Positions 10,143 to 22,426 of a stretch of 64,000 bases of DNA are shown one piece after another (within the stretch, counting starts at the first letter, position 1; each line of letters begins with the position of its first letter). The translations under genes and the position numbers were made by a program. The stretch lies in NCBI RefSeq assembly GCF_034057115.1, contig NZ_CP139195.1, positions 868,001-932,000 of the forward strand, written 5' to 3'. A model generated the notes under the pieces. The model worked only from the letters and a program-made list of their open reading frames with translations. It did not search any database and had not been told where the DNA came from. The DNA is from Pseudomonas sp. AN-1 (GTDB lineage: Bacteria > Pseudomonadota > Gammaproteobacteria > Pseudomonadales > Pseudomonadaceae).

Positions 10143-10182
10143 CGCCCGTCCGGCGCGCCTCCCCCGGCGCGCCGGACGGGCG
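10143..10182 (+). terminator. Terminator after acnB
   Basis: Perfect 17-bp GC-rich stem (arms 10143-10159 and 10166-10182) with a TCCCCC loop, 5 bp after the acnB stop. No long T-run. Confidence 0.75.
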
Positions 10183-10245
10183 CTGCCATGCGCGCTAGAG
10201 CCTCCACGGCCGGGATCTGCTACCTTCACGGGCAACCACGCCGTG

Positions 10246-10255
10246 AACAACAACA
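10246..10255 (+). promoter_or_regulatory. Hfq/Crc A-rich motif before the LAL regulator gene
   Basis: AACAACAACA lies 11 bp before the ATG at 10267 and fits the AANAANAA target of Hfq/Crc catabolite repression in Pseudomonas. Confidence 0.6.
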
Positions 10256-10266
10256 GAAGACCCCCG

Positions 10267-12927
10267 ATGGCTTCCCCCCTCGTCAATCCGAGCCAGCTTC
10301 GTCCCCTGCCCCTGCCCGACAAGGTCCTGCCCCGTCCGCGCCTGCTCCAGCACCTGCAGGACGCCGCCGCGCGCGGCTGCCGGCTGATCCTGCTCAGCGC
10401 ACCGCTCGGCTACGGCAAGACCACCCTGCTCGCCCAGTACGCCGCCAGCCTGCAGACGCCCTGGGCCTGGTATCGCCTGGACCGCGCCGACAACCAGCCG
10501 CTGCACCTGCTGCTGCATCTGGGCGCTGCACTCGGCCTGCCCGCCTCCGAGCACAGCCTGATGCCGGCCGACGAGCCCCGCCTGTGGGGCGCCGTTCTGC
10601 AGCGCCTCGAACAGCAGGGCGAAGGCTTCACCCTGATCCTCGACGACCTGCACCTGCTGCGCGCCGAGCGCGCCCGCCGCTATCTCGACCAGTTGCTGCG
10701 CTACGGCCCGCCCGGCCTGCTGGTACTGGCCGCCAGCGAGGGTGCCCCGGAGCTGGCCATCAACCACCTGCGCCGCGACGAGCGCCTGGCAGTGATCGAC
10801 GCTCGCGAGCTGGGCGTGGACAGCGAGGAGATCCGCCAGCTGGCCAGCAGCCGCGGCGCCAGGCTGGACTCCGACGCGCTCTACCAGCTGCGCGCCGGCA
10901 GCGAGGGCTGGATCACCGGCCTGCTGTTCTGGTTCACCGCCCACCGCGAGCTGGCGCCGACCGGCACGCAACCCGAGCTGCTGCGCGGAGTGACCCGCCA
11001 GGCCTATACCTACGTGGTCGACTTCCTCGACGAGGAAGTGCTGGCCCGCCTGCCCGCCGAGCTACTCGACTTCATGGAGCGCACCTCGGTGGTGCAGACC
11101 TTCGAGCCGGCGCTGGCCAACCTGCTCGGCGGCCGTGCCGACAGCCGCCCGCTGATCGACCAGGCGCTGCGCCGCGACCTGTTCATCGAGCGGCGCCCCG
11201 GCGACCGCGTCGAATACCGCTACCACCGCGTGCTGCGCGAGGCGCTCTACCAGCGCCTGCAGCAGCGCGATCCGCAGCTGCTCCAGCAGCTGCACCAGCA
11301 GGCCGCCGCCTGGCTGCTCGAACAGCGCCGCTACTCGGAAGCCATCCACCAGTACGGCCGCGCCCGCGACTTCAACGCGGTGCTCGCCACCGCCGAGCGG
11401 CACACCTTCGACCTGCTGCGCGACGGCCAGATCAATGCGCTGGTCGACCTGCTCAGCCAGGTCGAGGTCAACGGCCAGACCGGCAGCGACCATTTCACCC
11501 TGGCGATCAGCGAAGCCTCGATCGTCATGGTCACCAACGGCATCGCCCGCATCCAGGCGTGCATCCAGCGCCTGCGCCAGCTGCAGCGCCAGGGCGTGCC
11601 GCGCAATCCGGAGCGGGTGCAGCAGACCATCGCCTACCTGCGTACCCTGCTGGCCTTCCTCGGCGGCAACCTGCGCCACGGCCTGGAGCTGGCCGGCCAG
11701 GCGCTGCAGCGCTTCCCGCAGCGCAACTCGGCCGGTTCGGTGCTGCGTCTCAACCGGGCGCGTTGCCTGTTCGAACTGGGCCAGCTGGACGCCGCGCGCC
11801 GCGATGTCGAGCAGGCGCTGGGCGAGTTCGACGAGTTCGGCTTCAGCGGCTTCGTCAACATTCCCCACCTGCTGTGCGGGCAGATCGAGCTGGCCCAGGG
11901 TGGCAGCGAGGCAGCCATGCGCCGCTTCCTCGCCCTGGAGCGGCAGTCGCCGGCGACCGCCTCGCGCAACTTCTACGAGGTGTTCCACCACCTCGGCCTT
12001 GGCCTGGTGTTCGCCCAGCAGAACCATCTGGAACAGGCCCGCCAGCGCCTGGCCAAGGCGGAAACCCTGGCCCTCGGCTTCCCCCACTCCGCCGCGCTGG
12101 TCCAGGTGCTGCACCACATGGCCTGCCTGTACGACGCCATGGGCGAAGCCGGCAAGGCCCAGGCGCGCTGGGACGAGGCGCGGCGCCTGGCCCGCCAGTT
12201 CCGCCAGTTCGGCCTGTACCGCCTGGCCGGCGCCTGGCGCGCGCGCCTGGCGGTGCGCGAGCGCGACCAGGACTTCATCCTCGCCTGGCTCAAGGAGTGG
12301 CACTGGTGCCAGCGCCACTATGGCGAGGACCTGATGCCGGACGAGTGGCTGGCCTACGCCTGGGTACAACGCCACCTCGGCCAGCCGGCGGTGGCCCGGC
12401 AGATCCTCGCCAACCTGCGCGAGCAGGCCGAGGCGGAGCACAACCGGCGCCTGCAGCTCGACCTGTGGCTGCTCGACGCCGCCCTGCAGCGCGACCGCGG
12501 CGAGCAGAACGCCGCCCTCGCCTGCCTCGACGAGGCCCTGCAGCTGGCCGCCGGCCACGGCTTCGGCCAGCTGCTGCACCACGAGGGCCGCGAGCTGACC
12601 GAGCTGTTCCGCCAGCTGCTGCAGCCGGCGGTGCGCCGCCAGACCGGGCTGGAGCGTCCGCTGCCGCCGCGCGAACAGCTCGAACGCCTGCTGGCCGGGC
12701 TCGGCAGCGAGGGCGCCGCGCATCCGCTGCTCGAACCGCTGACCCGCCGCGAGCTGGACGTGCTGCGGCGCATGGCCCGCGGGCAGAGCAACCAGCAGCT
12801 CGCCGACGGCCTGTTCGTCAGCCTGAGCACGGTGAAGACCCACATCAACAACCTGTTCCGCAAGCTCGACGTCAGCGACCGCGACGGCGCCCTGCGCGTC
12901 GCGCGCGAGTTGCACCTGCTCGACTGA
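10267..12927 (+). CDS. LuxR-family LAL (MalT-like) transcriptional activator
   Basis: 886 residues from ATG 10267; a GTG at 10243 has no Shine-Dalgarno. Walker A is APLGYGKT at about 45-52 (K51) and a Walker-B-like LILDDLHLL lies near residue 115. A long helical TPR-like middle follows, then a C-terminal LuxR HTH from [15 protein letters not shown] through [14 protein letters not shown]. This is the large ATP-binding regulator family of MalT. It sits directly before the beta-oxidation operon, whose promoter carries repeated GGGTGG/CCACCC boxes. MalT-type proteins bind G-rich direct repeats, so it is a credible activator of that operon and of two other promoters. The inducer is unknown. Confidence 0.9.
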   Translation: MASPLVNPSQLRPLPLPDKVLPRPRLLQHLQDAAARGCRLILLSAPLGYGKTTLLAQYAASLQTPWAWYRLDRADNQPLHLLLHLGAALGLPASEHSLMPADEPRLWGAVLQRLEQQGEGFTLILDDLHLLRAERARRYLDQLLRYGPPGLLVLAASEGAPELAINHLRRDERLAVIDARELGVDSEEIRQLASSRGARLDSDALYQLRAGSEGWITGLLFWFTAHRELAPTGTQPELLRGVTRQAYTYVVDFLDEEVLARLPAELLDFMERTSVVQTFEPALANLLGGRADSRPLIDQALRRDLFIERRPGDRVEYRYHRVLREALYQRLQQRDPQLLQQLHQQAAAWLLEQRRYSEAIHQYGRARDFNAVLATAERHTFDLLRDGQINALVDLLSQVEVNGQTGSDHFTLAISEASIVMVTNGIARIQACIQRLRQLQRQGVPRNPERVQQTIAYLRTLLAFLGGNLRHGLELAGQALQRFPQRNSAGSVLRLNRARCLFELGQLDAARRDVEQALGEFDEFGFSGFVNIPHLLCGQIELAQGGSEAAMRRFLALERQSPATASRNFYEVFHHLGLGLVFAQQNHLEQARQRLAKAETLALGFPHSAALVQVLHHMACLYDAMGEAGKAQARWDEARRLARQFRQFGLYRLAGAWRARLAVRERDQDFILAWLKEWHWCQRHYGEDLMPDEWLAYAWVQRHLGQPAVARQILANLREQAEAEHNRRLQLDLWLLDAALQRDRGEQNAALACLDEALQLAAGHGFGQLLHHEGRELTELFRQLLQPAVRRQTGLERPLPPREQLERLLAGLGSEGAAHPLLEPLTRRELDVLRRMARGQSNQQLADGLFVSLSTVKTHINNLFRKLDVSDRDGALRVARELHLLD

Positions 12928-12951
12928 GCAGGCGCAACTGCGCCGCCAGTT

Positions 12952-13030
12952 CCACCCTCCCCTCCACCCGACTCCACCCGCAAATCCACCCGCGGTTCGA
13001 AGCGCACCGCGCGGGTGGCTTGCTAAAAAT
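12952..13030 (+). promoter_or_regulatory. Triple-CCACCC promoter of the fatty-acid oxidation operon
   Basis: CCACCC boxes at 12952, 12974 and 12986 (span 34 bp) plus an extra copy at 12964. TTCGAA at 12996 is followed by a 22-bp spacer and TGCTAAAAAT, a good extended -10 at 13022-13030. Same geometry as upstream of prpC and of the acyl-CoA dehydrogenase. Confidence 0.75.
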
Positions 13031-13052
13031 CCGGCAACCCTTCTCCCTGCAT

Positions 13053-13060
13053 AACAACAA
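13053..13060 (+). promoter_or_regulatory. Hfq/Crc A-rich motif before the hydratase/dehydrogenase gene
   Basis: AACAACAA sits just upstream of the Shine-Dalgarno CAAGGGAA and 14 bp before the start codon. Confidence 0.6.
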
Positions 13061-13074
13061 CCAAGGGAACTGCC

Positions 13075-15186
<2,112 letters not shown>

Positions 15187-15203
15187 CCCGCAACTTTCCA
15201 GAT

Positions 15204-15211
15204 AAAAACAA
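15204..15211 (+). promoter_or_regulatory. Hfq/Crc A-rich motif before the thiolase gene
   Basis: AAAAACAA overlaps the start of the Shine-Dalgarno region of the gene starting at 15222. Confidence 0.5.
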
Positions 15212-15221
15212 GGAAATACCC

Positions 15222-16409
15222 ATGAACAAGCGTGAAGTGGTCATCGTCAGCGGTGCCCGTACGGCCATCGGCGACTTCGGCGGCAGCCTCAAGGACTTCT
15301 CCCCCAGCGATCTGGGCGCCATGGTCGCCCGCGAAGCCCTGCAGCGCGCCCAGGTGAACGGCGACGAGGTCGGCCAGGTGGTGTTCGGCAACGTCATCCA
15401 TACCGAGCCGGTCGACATGTACATCTCCCGCGTGGTCGCCCTGAAGAGCGGCGTCAGCGAGCAGTCCACCGCCCTGACCGTCAACCGTCTGTGCGGTTCG
15501 GGCCTGCAGGCAATCGTCACTGCCGCCCAGGGCATCCTCCTCGGCGACGCCGACGTCGCCCTGGCCGGCGGCGCCGACTGCATGAGCCGCGCGCCATACT
15601 CCACCTCGGCGATGCGCTTCGGCGCACGCATGGGCGACACCGGCATGGTCGACATGATGGTCGGCGCCCTCACCGACCCGATGCACAAGGTGCACATGGG
15701 CGTCACCGCCGAGAACGTGCGCCGCACCTACGCCATCTCCCGCGAGGCGCAGGACGCGCTGGCGCTGGAATCCCATCGCCGCGCCGCCGTGGCCATCGAG
15801 GAAGGCCGCTTCAAGGAGCAGATCCTGCCGATCACCCTGAAGACCCGCCGCGGCGAAGTGGTGTTCGACACCGACGAGCACGTGCGCGACAACCTGACCC
15901 TCGAGGAGTTGAGCAAGCTCAAGCCGGCCTTCGAGCGCAACGACGGCAGCGTCACCGCCGGCAACGCCTCCAGCCTCAACGACGGCGCCGCCGCCGTGGT
16001 GCTGATGGAGCGCGCCACCGCCGAGCGCCGCGGCCTCAAGCCGATGGCCCGCCTGGTGTCCTACGCCCTGGCCGGGGTCGATCCGCTGCACATGGGCATC
16101 GGCCCGGTGCCGGCCACCAAGCTGGCCCTCGAGCGTGCCGGCCTGAACGTGGCCGACCTGGACGTGGTCGAGGCCAACGAGGCGTTCGCCGCCCAGGCCT
16201 GCGCGGTGATCCAGGAACTCGGTCTCGATCCGGCCAAGGTCAACCCCAACGGTTCCGGCATTTCCCTCGGTCATCCGATCGGCGCCACCGGCGCCATCAT
16301 CACCCTCAAGGCCCTTTACGAACTCGAGCGCATCGGCGGCCGCTACGCCCTGGTGACCATGTGCATCGGCGGCGGCCAGGGCATCGCCGCGATCTTCGAA
16401 CGCGTCTGA
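15222..16409 (+). CDS. bktB: BktB-type beta-ketothiolase
   Basis: 395 residues. C91 in [10 protein letters not shown] is the nucleophile, [12 protein letters not shown] carries the histidine and CIGGGQG the second cysteine. The whole chain resembles Ralstonia BktB (for example [12 protein letters not shown] and [12 protein letters not shown]), which accepts C4-C5 and longer 3-ketoacyl-CoA. This suits cleavage of 3-ketovaleryl-CoA to propionyl-CoA, which links to prpC upstream. It is 35 bp after the hydratase/dehydrogenase gene, and etfB starts 14 bp downstream, so the genes form one operon. Family assignment is by recall. Confidence 0.9.
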   Translation: MNKREVVIVSGARTAIGDFGGSLKDFSPSDLGAMVAREALQRAQVNGDEVGQVVFGNVIHTEPVDMYISRVVALKSGVSEQSTALTVNRLCGSGLQAIVTAAQGILLGDADVALAGGADCMSRAPYSTSAMRFGARMGDTGMVDMMVGALTDPMHKVHMGVTAENVRRTYAISREAQDALALESHRRAAVAIEEGRFKEQILPITLKTRRGEVVFDTDEHVRDNLTLEELSKLKPAFERNDGSVTAGNASSLNDGAAAVVLMERATAERRGLKPMARLVSYALAGVDPLHMGIGPVPATKLALERAGLNVADLDVVEANEAFAAQACAVIQELGLDPAKVNPNGSGISLGHPIGATGAIITLKALYELERIGGRYALVTMCIGGGQGIAAIFERV

Positions 16410-16423
16410 GAGAGGAATCCGAC

Positions 16424-17173
16424 ATGAAAGTACTGGTCGCGGTAAAACGCGTGGTCGACTACAACGTCAAGGTGCGGGTCAAGGCCGACAACAGCGGCGT
16501 CGATCTGGCCAACGTCAAGATGGCCATGAACCCCTTCTGCGAGATCGCCGTCGAGGAAGCAGTACGCCTCAAGGAAAAGGGCATCGCTACTGAAGTCGTC
16601 GTCGTCTCGGTTGGTCCGGCGACTGCCCAGGAGCAACTGCGCACCGCCCTGGCCCTCGGCGCCGACCGCGCCGTGCTGGTGGAAGCCAATGACGAGCTGG
16701 GCTCGCTGGCCGTCGCCAAGCTGCTCAAGGCCGTGGTCGACAAGGAGCAGCCGCAGCTGGTGATCCTCGGCAAGCAGGCCATCGACAGCGACAACAACCA
16801 GACCGGGCAGATGCTCGCCGCCCTGACCGGCTTCGCCCAGGGCACCTTCGCCTCCAGGGTCGAGGTCACTGGCGACAAGGTCAACGTCACCCGCGAGATC
16901 GACGGCGGCCTGCAGACCGTCGCCCTCAAGCTCCCCGCCATCGTCACCACCGACCTGCGCCTCAACGAGCCGCGCTACGCCTCCTTGCCCAACATCATGA
17001 AGGCCAAGAAGAAGCCGCTGGAGACCGTCACTCCGGAGGCGCTGGGCGTGTCCACCGCCTCCAGCGTCAAGGTGCTCAAGGTCGAGGCCCCGGCCGCGCG
17101 CAGCGCCGGCATCAAGGTCAAGTCGGTGGCCGAACTGGTCGAGAAACTGCAGAACGAAGCGAAGGTGATCTGA
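16424..17173 (+). CDS. etfB: Electron transfer flavoprotein beta subunit
   Basis: 249 residues beginning [18 protein letters not shown], the typical EtfB start, with the family signature region around [20 protein letters not shown]. It binds AMP and pairs with EtfA, taking electrons from acyl-CoA dehydrogenases. The Shine-Dalgarno GAGAGGA is well placed. It follows the thiolase by 14 bp and precedes etfA by 1 bp, which indicates translational coupling. The start codon is internal to a much longer open frame that has no coding support upstream. Confidence 0.97.
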   Translation: MKVLVAVKRVVDYNVKVRVKADNSGVDLANVKMAMNPFCEIAVEEAVRLKEKGIATEVVVVSVGPATAQEQLRTALALGADRAVLVEANDELGSLAVAKLLKAVVDKEQPQLVILGKQAIDSDNNQTGQMLAALTGFAQGTFASRVEVTGDKVNVTREIDGGLQTVALKLPAIVTTDLRLNEPRYASLPNIMKAKKKPLETVTPEALGVSTASSVKVLKVEAPAARSAGIKVKSVAELVEKLQNEAKVI

Positions 17174-17174
17174 G

Positions 17175-18122
17175 ATGGCAATCCTGGTAATCGCTGAACA
17201 CAACAACAGTGCCCTGGCTGCCGCCACCCTCAACACCGTGGCCGCCGCCGCTCAGATCGGTGGCGATGTCCATATGCTGGTCGCAGGCCAAGGCTGCGGC
17301 GCGGTGGCCGAGGCTGCCGCCCAGGTCGCGGGCGTGGCCAAGGTGCTGCTCGCCGACGCCCCGGCCTACGCCCACCAGCTGCCGGAAAACGTCGCGCCGC
17401 TGATCGTCGAGCTGGCCCGTGGGACCTCGCCGGCCGCTTACAGCCACGTGCTGGCCCCGGCCACCACCAACGGCAAGAACTACCTGCCGCGCGTCGCCGC
17501 CCTGCTCGACGTCGACCAGATCTCCGAGATCGTCAAGGTGATCGGGGCCGACACCTTCCAGCGTCCGATCTACGCCGGCAACGCCATCGCCACCGTGCAG
17601 TCCGAGGCCTCAGTCAAGGTCATCACCGTGCGCAGCACCGGCTTCGACGCCGTGGCCGCCACCGGGGGAGGTGCCGCCATCGAGGCCATCGGCGCCTCCT
17701 GCGATGCCGGCGTGTCCAGCTTCGTCGGTGAGGAGCTGGCCAAGTCCGAACGTCCCGAGCTGACCGCCGCCAAGGTGGTGGTCTCCGGTGGTCGCGGCAT
17801 GCAGAACGGCGACAACTTCCAGCTGCTCTACGGCGTGGCCGACAAGCTCGGTGCTGCCGTCGGTGCCTCGCGCGCCGCGGTGGACGCCGGCTTCGTGCCC
17901 AACGACATGCAGGTCGGCCAGACCGGCAAGATAGTCGCCCCGCAGCTGTACGTCGCCGTCGGCATCTCCGGCGCCATCCAGCACCTGGCCGGCATGAAGG
18001 ATTCGAAAGTCATCGTGGCGATCAACAAGGACGAGGAGGCGCCGATCTTCCAGGTCGCCGACTACGGCCTGGTCGCCGACCTGTTCGAGGCCGTGCCGGA
18101 GCTGTCTAGTCTGCTTGGCTGA
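17175..18122 (+). CDS. etfA: Electron transfer flavoprotein alpha subunit
   Basis: 315 residues. The FAD-binding C-terminal domain shows [33 protein letters not shown] and the signature [13 protein letters not shown]. With EtfB it forms the soluble electron carrier from acyl-CoA dehydrogenases to ETF-ubiquinone oxidoreductase, encoded next. It starts one base after the etfB stop. A clear intrinsic terminator 60 bp downstream ends the operon. Confidence 0.97.
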   Translation: MAILVIAEHNNSALAAATLNTVAAAAQIGGDVHMLVAGQGCGAVAEAAAQVAGVAKVLLADAPAYAHQLPENVAPLIVELARGTSPAAYSHVLAPATTNGKNYLPRVAALLDVDQISEIVKVIGADTFQRPIYAGNAIATVQSEASVKVITVRSTGFDAVAATGGGAAIEAIGASCDAGVSSFVGEELAKSERPELTAAKVVVSGGRGMQNGDNFQLLYGVADKLGAAVGASRAAVDAGFVPNDMQVGQTGKIVAPQLYVAVGISGAIQHLAGMKDSKVIVAINKDEEAPIFQVADYGLVADLFEAVPELSSLLG

Positions 18123-18181
18123 TTCGCCAGGCGGCACCAGCAGCTATTGTTGCCGCCGGCACTCAGCGTGCGCTCGAGGAC

Positions 18182-18208
18182 ATGGGCAACCCACGGGTTG
18201 CCCATTTT
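18182..18208 (+). terminator. Intrinsic terminator after etfA
   Basis: 10-bp stem ATGGGCAACC / GGTTGCCCAT with a 4-base loop, followed by TTTT. Confidence 0.88.
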
Positions 18209-18249
18209 CCTGCCTGCCGGTTTTCTGCGAAGAAATTTGAGGTCACGAA

Positions 18250-19905
18250 ATGCAACGCGAATACATGGAATTCGACGTGGTCATCGTCGGCGCTGGCCCT
18301 GCCGGACTGTCGGCCGCCTGCCGCCTGAAGCAGAAGGCCGCCGAAGCCGGCCAGGAGCTCAGCGTCTGCGTGGTGGAAAAAGGCTCCGAAGTCGGCGCCC
18401 ACATCCTCTCCGGCGCGGTGTTCGAACCGCGCGCGCTGGCCGAACTGTTCCCCGACTGGAAGAGCCTCGGCGCCCCGCTCAACACCCCGGTCAAGCGCGA
18501 CGACATCTACCTGCTGAAGAGCAGCGAGGCCGCCACCAGGATCCCCGACTTCGCCGTGCCCAAGACCATGCACAACGAAGGCAACTACATCATCTCCCTG
18601 GGCAACCTGTGCCGCTGGCTGGCCCAGCAGGCCGAGAATCTGGGCGTGGAGATCTACCCGGGCTTCGCCGCCCAGGAAGCGCTGATCGACGAGCAGGGCG
18701 TGGTGCGCGGCATCGTCACCGGCGATCTGGGCGTCGACCACGAAGGCCAGCCGAAGGACGGCCTGTACACCCCGGGCATGGAACTGCGCGCCAAGTACAC
18801 CCTGTTCGCCGAAGGCTGCCGCGGCCATATCGGCAAGCAGCTGATCCAGCGCTACAAGCTCGACGCCAGGGCCGACGCCCAGCACTACGGCATCGGCATC
18901 AAGGAGCTGTGGGAGATCGACCCGGCGAAACACGAGCAGGGCCTGGTGGTGCACACCGCCGGCTGGCCGCTCAACGACGACAACCCCGGCGGCTCCTTCC
19001 TCTATCACCTGGAGAACAACCAGGTGGTGGTCGGCCTGATCGTCGACCTGTCCTACAGCAACCCCTACCTGTCGCCGTTCGACGAGTTCCAGCGCTACAA
19101 GCACCACCCGGTGATCAGGCAGTACCTGGAGGGCGGCAAGCGCATCGCCTACGGCGCCCGCGCCATCTGCAAGGGTGGCCTCAACTCGCTGCCGAAGATG
19201 GTGTTCCCCGGCGGCGCGCTGATCGGCTGCGATCTGGGCACCCTCAACTTCGCCAAGATCAAGGGCAGCCACACCGCGATGAAGTCCGGCATGCTGGCCG
19301 CCGAGGCGATCGTCGAGGCGCTGGGTGCCGGCCGCGAGGGCGGCGACGAGCTGAACAACTACGTCAAGGCCTTCGAGGACAGCTGGCTGTACGACGAGCT
19401 GTTCCGCAGCCGCAACTTCGGCGCGGCGATGCACAAGTTCGGCGCCATCCTCGGCGGCGCGTTCAACTTCGTCGACCAGAACCTGTTCGGCGGCAAGATT
19501 CCGCTGACCCTGCACGACAACAAGCCGGACTACGCCTGCCTGAAGCCGGCCGCCGAGTCGCAGAAGATCGACTACCCCAAGCCGGACGGCAAACTGAGCT
19601 TCGACAAGCTGTCCTCGGTGTTCCTCTCCAACACCAACCACGAGGAAGACCAGCCCTGCCACCTGAAGCTGGCCGACGCCTCGATCCCGCTCACCAAGAA
19701 CCTGCCGCTGTACGACGAGCCGGCGCAGCGCTACTGCCCGGCCGGGGTGTACGAGATCGTCACCCAGGAAAGCGGCGAGAAGAAGTTCCAGATCAACGCG
19801 CAGAACTGCGTGCACTGCAAGACCTGCGACATCAAGGACCCGGCGCAGAACATCACCTGGATGACCCCGGAGGGCACCGGCGGGCCGACCTATCCCAACA
19901 TGTGA
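18250..19905 (+). CDS. Electron transfer flavoprotein-ubiquinone oxidoreductase
   Basis: 551 residues. The FAD dinucleotide motif GAGPAGLSAACRL is at about residues 15-27. The C-terminal [4Fe-4S] cluster is held by cysteines in RYCPAGVYEI and NCVHCKTCDIKDPAQ. It is membrane-associated and passes electrons from ETF to the quinone pool. The start MQREYMEFDVVIVG matches Pseudomonas orthologues. It sits behind the etfA terminator, so it has its own promoter, but the job is shared with the operon before it. A hairpin follows the stop. Confidence 0.97.
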   Translation: MQREYMEFDVVIVGAGPAGLSAACRLKQKAAEAGQELSVCVVEKGSEVGAHILSGAVFEPRALAELFPDWKSLGAPLNTPVKRDDIYLLKSSEAATRIPDFAVPKTMHNEGNYIISLGNLCRWLAQQAENLGVEIYPGFAAQEALIDEQGVVRGIVTGDLGVDHEGQPKDGLYTPGMELRAKYTLFAEGCRGHIGKQLIQRYKLDARADAQHYGIGIKELWEIDPAKHEQGLVVHTAGWPLNDDNPGGSFLYHLENNQVVVGLIVDLSYSNPYLSPFDEFQRYKHHPVIRQYLEGGKRIAYGARAICKGGLNSLPKMVFPGGALIGCDLGTLNFAKIKGSHTAMKSGMLAAEAIVEALGAGREGGDELNNYVKAFEDSWLYDELFRSRNFGAAMHKFGAILGGAFNFVDQNLFGGKIPLTLHDNKPDYACLKPAAESQKIDYPKPDGKLSFDKLSSVFLSNTNHEEDQPCHLKLADASIPLTKNLPLYDEPAQRYCPAGVYEIVTQESGEKKFQINAQNCVHCKTCDIKDPAQNITWMTPEGTGGPTYPNM

Positions 19906-19914
19906 CGGCATGGT

Positions 19915-19942
19915 CCGCTCGGCTCAGCGGGGAGCCGAGCGG
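19915..19942 (+). terminator. Hairpin between convergent ETF-QO and LysR genes
   Basis: 11-bp stem CCGCTCGGCTC / GAGCCGAGCGG with a 6-base loop. It can act for both converging genes. Confidence 0.65.
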
Positions 19943-19971
19943 GCGGCAGCGGGCCCGGTCCTGAGCAGGAT

Positions 19972-20883
19972 TCAGCGGGTGTGCTGCAAGGCGTCGAGGA
20001 AGTGCTCGAGGATCAGGTTCTGCCGGCGCCCCTTGCGGGTGGCGACCGCCAGCCGGACGTCGAAGGACAGGCGCTGCGGATTCAGCGGCGCCATCAGCCC
20101 CCGGTCCACCCAGGTCGCCGCGTAGTGATCGGGCAGGAAGCCGATGTAGCCGCCGGTGAGGATCAGGAAGGCGATGCCCTCGCGGTCGGTGGCCGAGGCG
20201 GTGGCGTTGAGCCGCTGGTGCAGGCCGATCGCCTCGGCGGTCATCCCGTAGCTGGGCACCACCGCATCGGCGCGCCCCAGTTCCTCGTCGCTCACCGTGG
20301 CGGCGCGGGTGAACAGCGGGTGCTCGTGGCTGCAGTACAGGCATGAGCGCTCCTCGTAGAGCAGGCTGTACTCCAGGCCCGACAGCGGGGTGATCAGCGG
20401 CAGCGCGCCGACGTGCAGGCGTCCGTCCAGCAGCCCGCGCTCGATCTCGCCCGGCTTGCTCATGCTGATGTTGATGCGCACCCCGGCGCCCTGCGCCCGC
20501 AGCCCCTTGAGGGCCTGGGTGATGCGCATCCGCGGCTGGGTCACCAGGTTGTTGACGATGCCGATGTTGAGGTCGCCGCGCAGCTGCCGGTGCAGCAGGT
20601 TGACCTCGCTGCGGAAACCCTCGATGGCCGCCAGTACCACCTCGCCGGCACGCAGCACCTCGCGGCCCTCGTCGGTGAGGGCGAAGCCGGCCCGACCGCG
20701 CTGGCACAGGCGCATGCCGAGGCGCTTCTCCAGGTCGCTCATGTGCAGGCTGATCGCCGAGCGGCTGATGCCCAGGGCGCTTTCGGCGGCGGAGAAGCTG
20801 CCGCACTCGGCCACCGTCTTGAACAGCCGCAGCAGGCGCAGGTCGAAGTCGCTGACCTGGCTCAGGGGAGTCTTCCGGGGCAT
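19972..20883 (-). CDS. bauR: LysR-family regulator, BauR-like
   Basis: 303 residues with an N-terminal LysR HTH (about 14-72, including AAESALGISRSAISLHMSDLEKRLG) and a C-terminal effector-binding domain. It is divergent from an omega-amino acid aminotransferase gene, with about 100 bp between the two starts. This is the arrangement of bauR and bauA (beta-alanine and polyamine breakdown) in P. aeruginosa. It probably activates the aminotransferase gene in response to its substrate. A GAGTT-N16-AACTC repeat in the shared promoter is a plausible operator. The rest of the bau operon (bauBCD) is not here, so the symbol is tentative. Confidence 0.85.
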   Translation of the reverse strand: MPRKTPLSQVSDFDLRLLRLFKTVAECGSFSAAESALGISRSAISLHMSDLEKRLGMRLCQRGRAGFALTDEGREVLRAGEVVLAAIEGFRSEVNLLHRQLRGDLNIGIVNNLVTQPRMRITQALKGLRAQGAGVRINISMSKPGEIERGLLDGRLHVGALPLITPLSGLEYSLLYEERSCLYCSHEHPLFTRAATVSDEELGRADAVVPSYGMTAEAIGLHQRLNATASATDREGIAFLILTGGYIGFLPDHYAATWVDRGLMAPLNPQRLSFDVRLAVATRKGRRQNLILEHFLDALQHTR

Positions 20884-20904
20884 ACGTGAGCGTTTCCGAA
20901 AGTC

Positions 20905-20930
20905 GAGTTGAGAAGATTCAGATTTAACTC
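20905..20930 (+). promoter_or_regulatory. Candidate LysR operator in the bauR/bauA intergenic region
   Basis: Imperfect dyad GAGTT-N16-AACTC lying between the divergent start codons, the expected place for a LysR-type site. Confidence 0.5.
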
Positions 20931-20982
20931 ACCCAACCTTCCGGCACAAGCTGGCTGCACGCCCAACCGCCGGGACCCCGTC

Positions 20983-22314
20983 ATGAACCAGCGCCTGCTC
21001 GCCAGCCAGCTCAAGCTGGATGCCCACTGGATGCCCTTCTCCGCCAACCGCAACTTCCAGCGCGACCCGCGGCTGATCGTCGGCGCCGAAGGCAGCTGGC
21101 TGCTCGACAGCGACGGGCGCCGGGTCTACGACGGCCTGTCCGGACTGTGGACCTGCGGCGCCGGCCATGCGCGCCAGGAGATCCGGGAGGCGGTGGCCAG
21201 GCAGCTCGGCACCCTCGACTACTCGCCGGGCTTCCAGTTCGGCCACCCGCTGTCGTTCCGGCTGGCCGAGCAGATCGCCGAGCTGACCCCGGGCGAGCTG
21301 AACCACGTGTTCTTCACCGGCTCGGGCTCCGAGTGCACCGACACCGCGGTGAAGATGGCCAAGGCCTACTGGCGCCTGAAGGGCCAGCCGACCAAGACCA
21401 GGTTCATCGGCCGCGCCCGCGGCTACCACGGGGTCAACATCGCCGGCACCAGCCTCGGCGGCATCGGCGGCAACCGCAAGATGTACGGCCAGCTGATGGA
21501 CGTCGACCACCTGCCGCACACCCTGCAGCCGGAACTGGCCTTCACCCGCGGCATGGCCGAGAGCGGCGGCGTGGCGCTGGCCAACGAGCTGCTCAAGCTG
21601 ATCGAACTGCACGACGCCTCCAACATCGCCGCGGTGATCGTCGAGCCGATGTCCGGCTCGGCCGGGGTCATAGTGCCGCCGCAGGGCTACCTGCAGCGCC
21701 TGCGCGAGATCTGCGATGCGCACAGCATCCTGCTGATCTTCGACGAGGTGATCACCGCCTTCGGCCGCCTCGGCAGGTGGACCGGCGCCGAGTACTTCGG
21801 CGTGACCCCGGACCTGATGAACGTGGCCAAGCAGATCACCAACGGCGCCATCCCCATGGGCGCGGTGATCGCCAGCCGCGAGATCTACGAGACCTTCATG
21901 CAGCAGAACAGCCCGGAGTACGCCGTCGAGTTCACCCACGGCTACACCTACTCGGCGCACCCGGTGGCCTGCGCCGCCGCCCTGGCCACCCTGGAGCTGC
22001 TGAAGAAGGACAACCTGGTCCAGCAGTCCGCCGAGCTGGCGCCGCATTTCGAGCAGGCGCTGCACGGCCTCAAGGGCGCCAGGCACGTGCTCGACATCCG
22101 CAACTGCGGCCTGGCCGGTGCCCTGCAGCTCGCCCCGCGCGACGGCGACGCCATCGTCCGCCCGTTCGAGACCGGCATGGCGCTGTGGAAGGCCGGCTTC
22201 TACGTGCGTTTCGGCAGCGACACCCTGCAGTTCGGCCCGACCTTCAACGCCCGGCCGGAAGACCTCGACCGTCTGTTCGACGCGGTCGGCCAGGCCCTGC
22301 AGGGCGTCGCCTGA
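20983..22314 (+). CDS. bauA: Omega-amino acid (beta-alanine)-pyruvate aminotransferase
   Basis: 443 residues, class III PLP aminotransferase. D254 in IFDEVITAFGRLG and the PLP lysine K283 in VAKQITNGA are present, with GSGSECTDTAVK for phosphate binding. LDAHWMPFSANRNFQRDPR near the N-terminus is typical of the omega-amino acid:pyruvate group. It moves the amino group of beta-alanine or similar omega-amino acids to pyruvate. The ATG at 20983 gives the family length; longer starts run into the LysR promoter. No strong Shine-Dalgarno is seen (GGGACC). It is single-gene, with a divergent regulator and a shared terminator downstream. Confidence 0.92.
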   Translation: MNQRLLASQLKLDAHWMPFSANRNFQRDPRLIVGAEGSWLLDSDGRRVYDGLSGLWTCGAGHARQEIREAVARQLGTLDYSPGFQFGHPLSFRLAEQIAELTPGELNHVFFTGSGSECTDTAVKMAKAYWRLKGQPTKTRFIGRARGYHGVNIAGTSLGGIGGNRKMYGQLMDVDHLPHTLQPELAFTRGMAESGGVALANELLKLIELHDASNIAAVIVEPMSGSAGVIVPPQGYLQRLREICDAHSILLIFDEVITAFGRLGRWTGAEYFGVTPDLMNVAKQITNGAIPMGAVIASREIYETFMQQNSPEYAVEFTHGYTYSAHPVACAAALATLELLKKDNLVQQSAELAPHFEQALHGLKGARHVLDIRNCGLAGALQLAPRDGDAIVRPFETGMALWKAGFYVRFGSDTLQFGPTFNARPEDLDRLFDAVGQALQGVA

Positions 22315-22391
22315 TTGCCGCCAGTCACCCGACAAACCCAATCCATGTTGCCCCACCCGCGCGGCGGGGCCTGTCGAGCCAGGGAAAATCT

Positions 22392-22424
22392 GATGACCGG
22401 CCCCCCGAGAGTCAGCCGGTCATC
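22392..22424 (+). terminator. Bidirectional terminator-like hairpin
   Basis: 10-bp stem GATGACCGGC / GCCGGTCATC with a 13-base loop, between the convergent aminotransferase and acyl-CoA ligase genes and 2 bp from the ligase stop. Confidence 0.65.
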
Positions 22425-22426
22425 GC

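Noticed and set aside
11062-12915. 617-codon frame antisense to the LAL regulator
   Set aside because: A shadow of the opposite strand's codon bias; no Shine-Dalgarno, no family motif.
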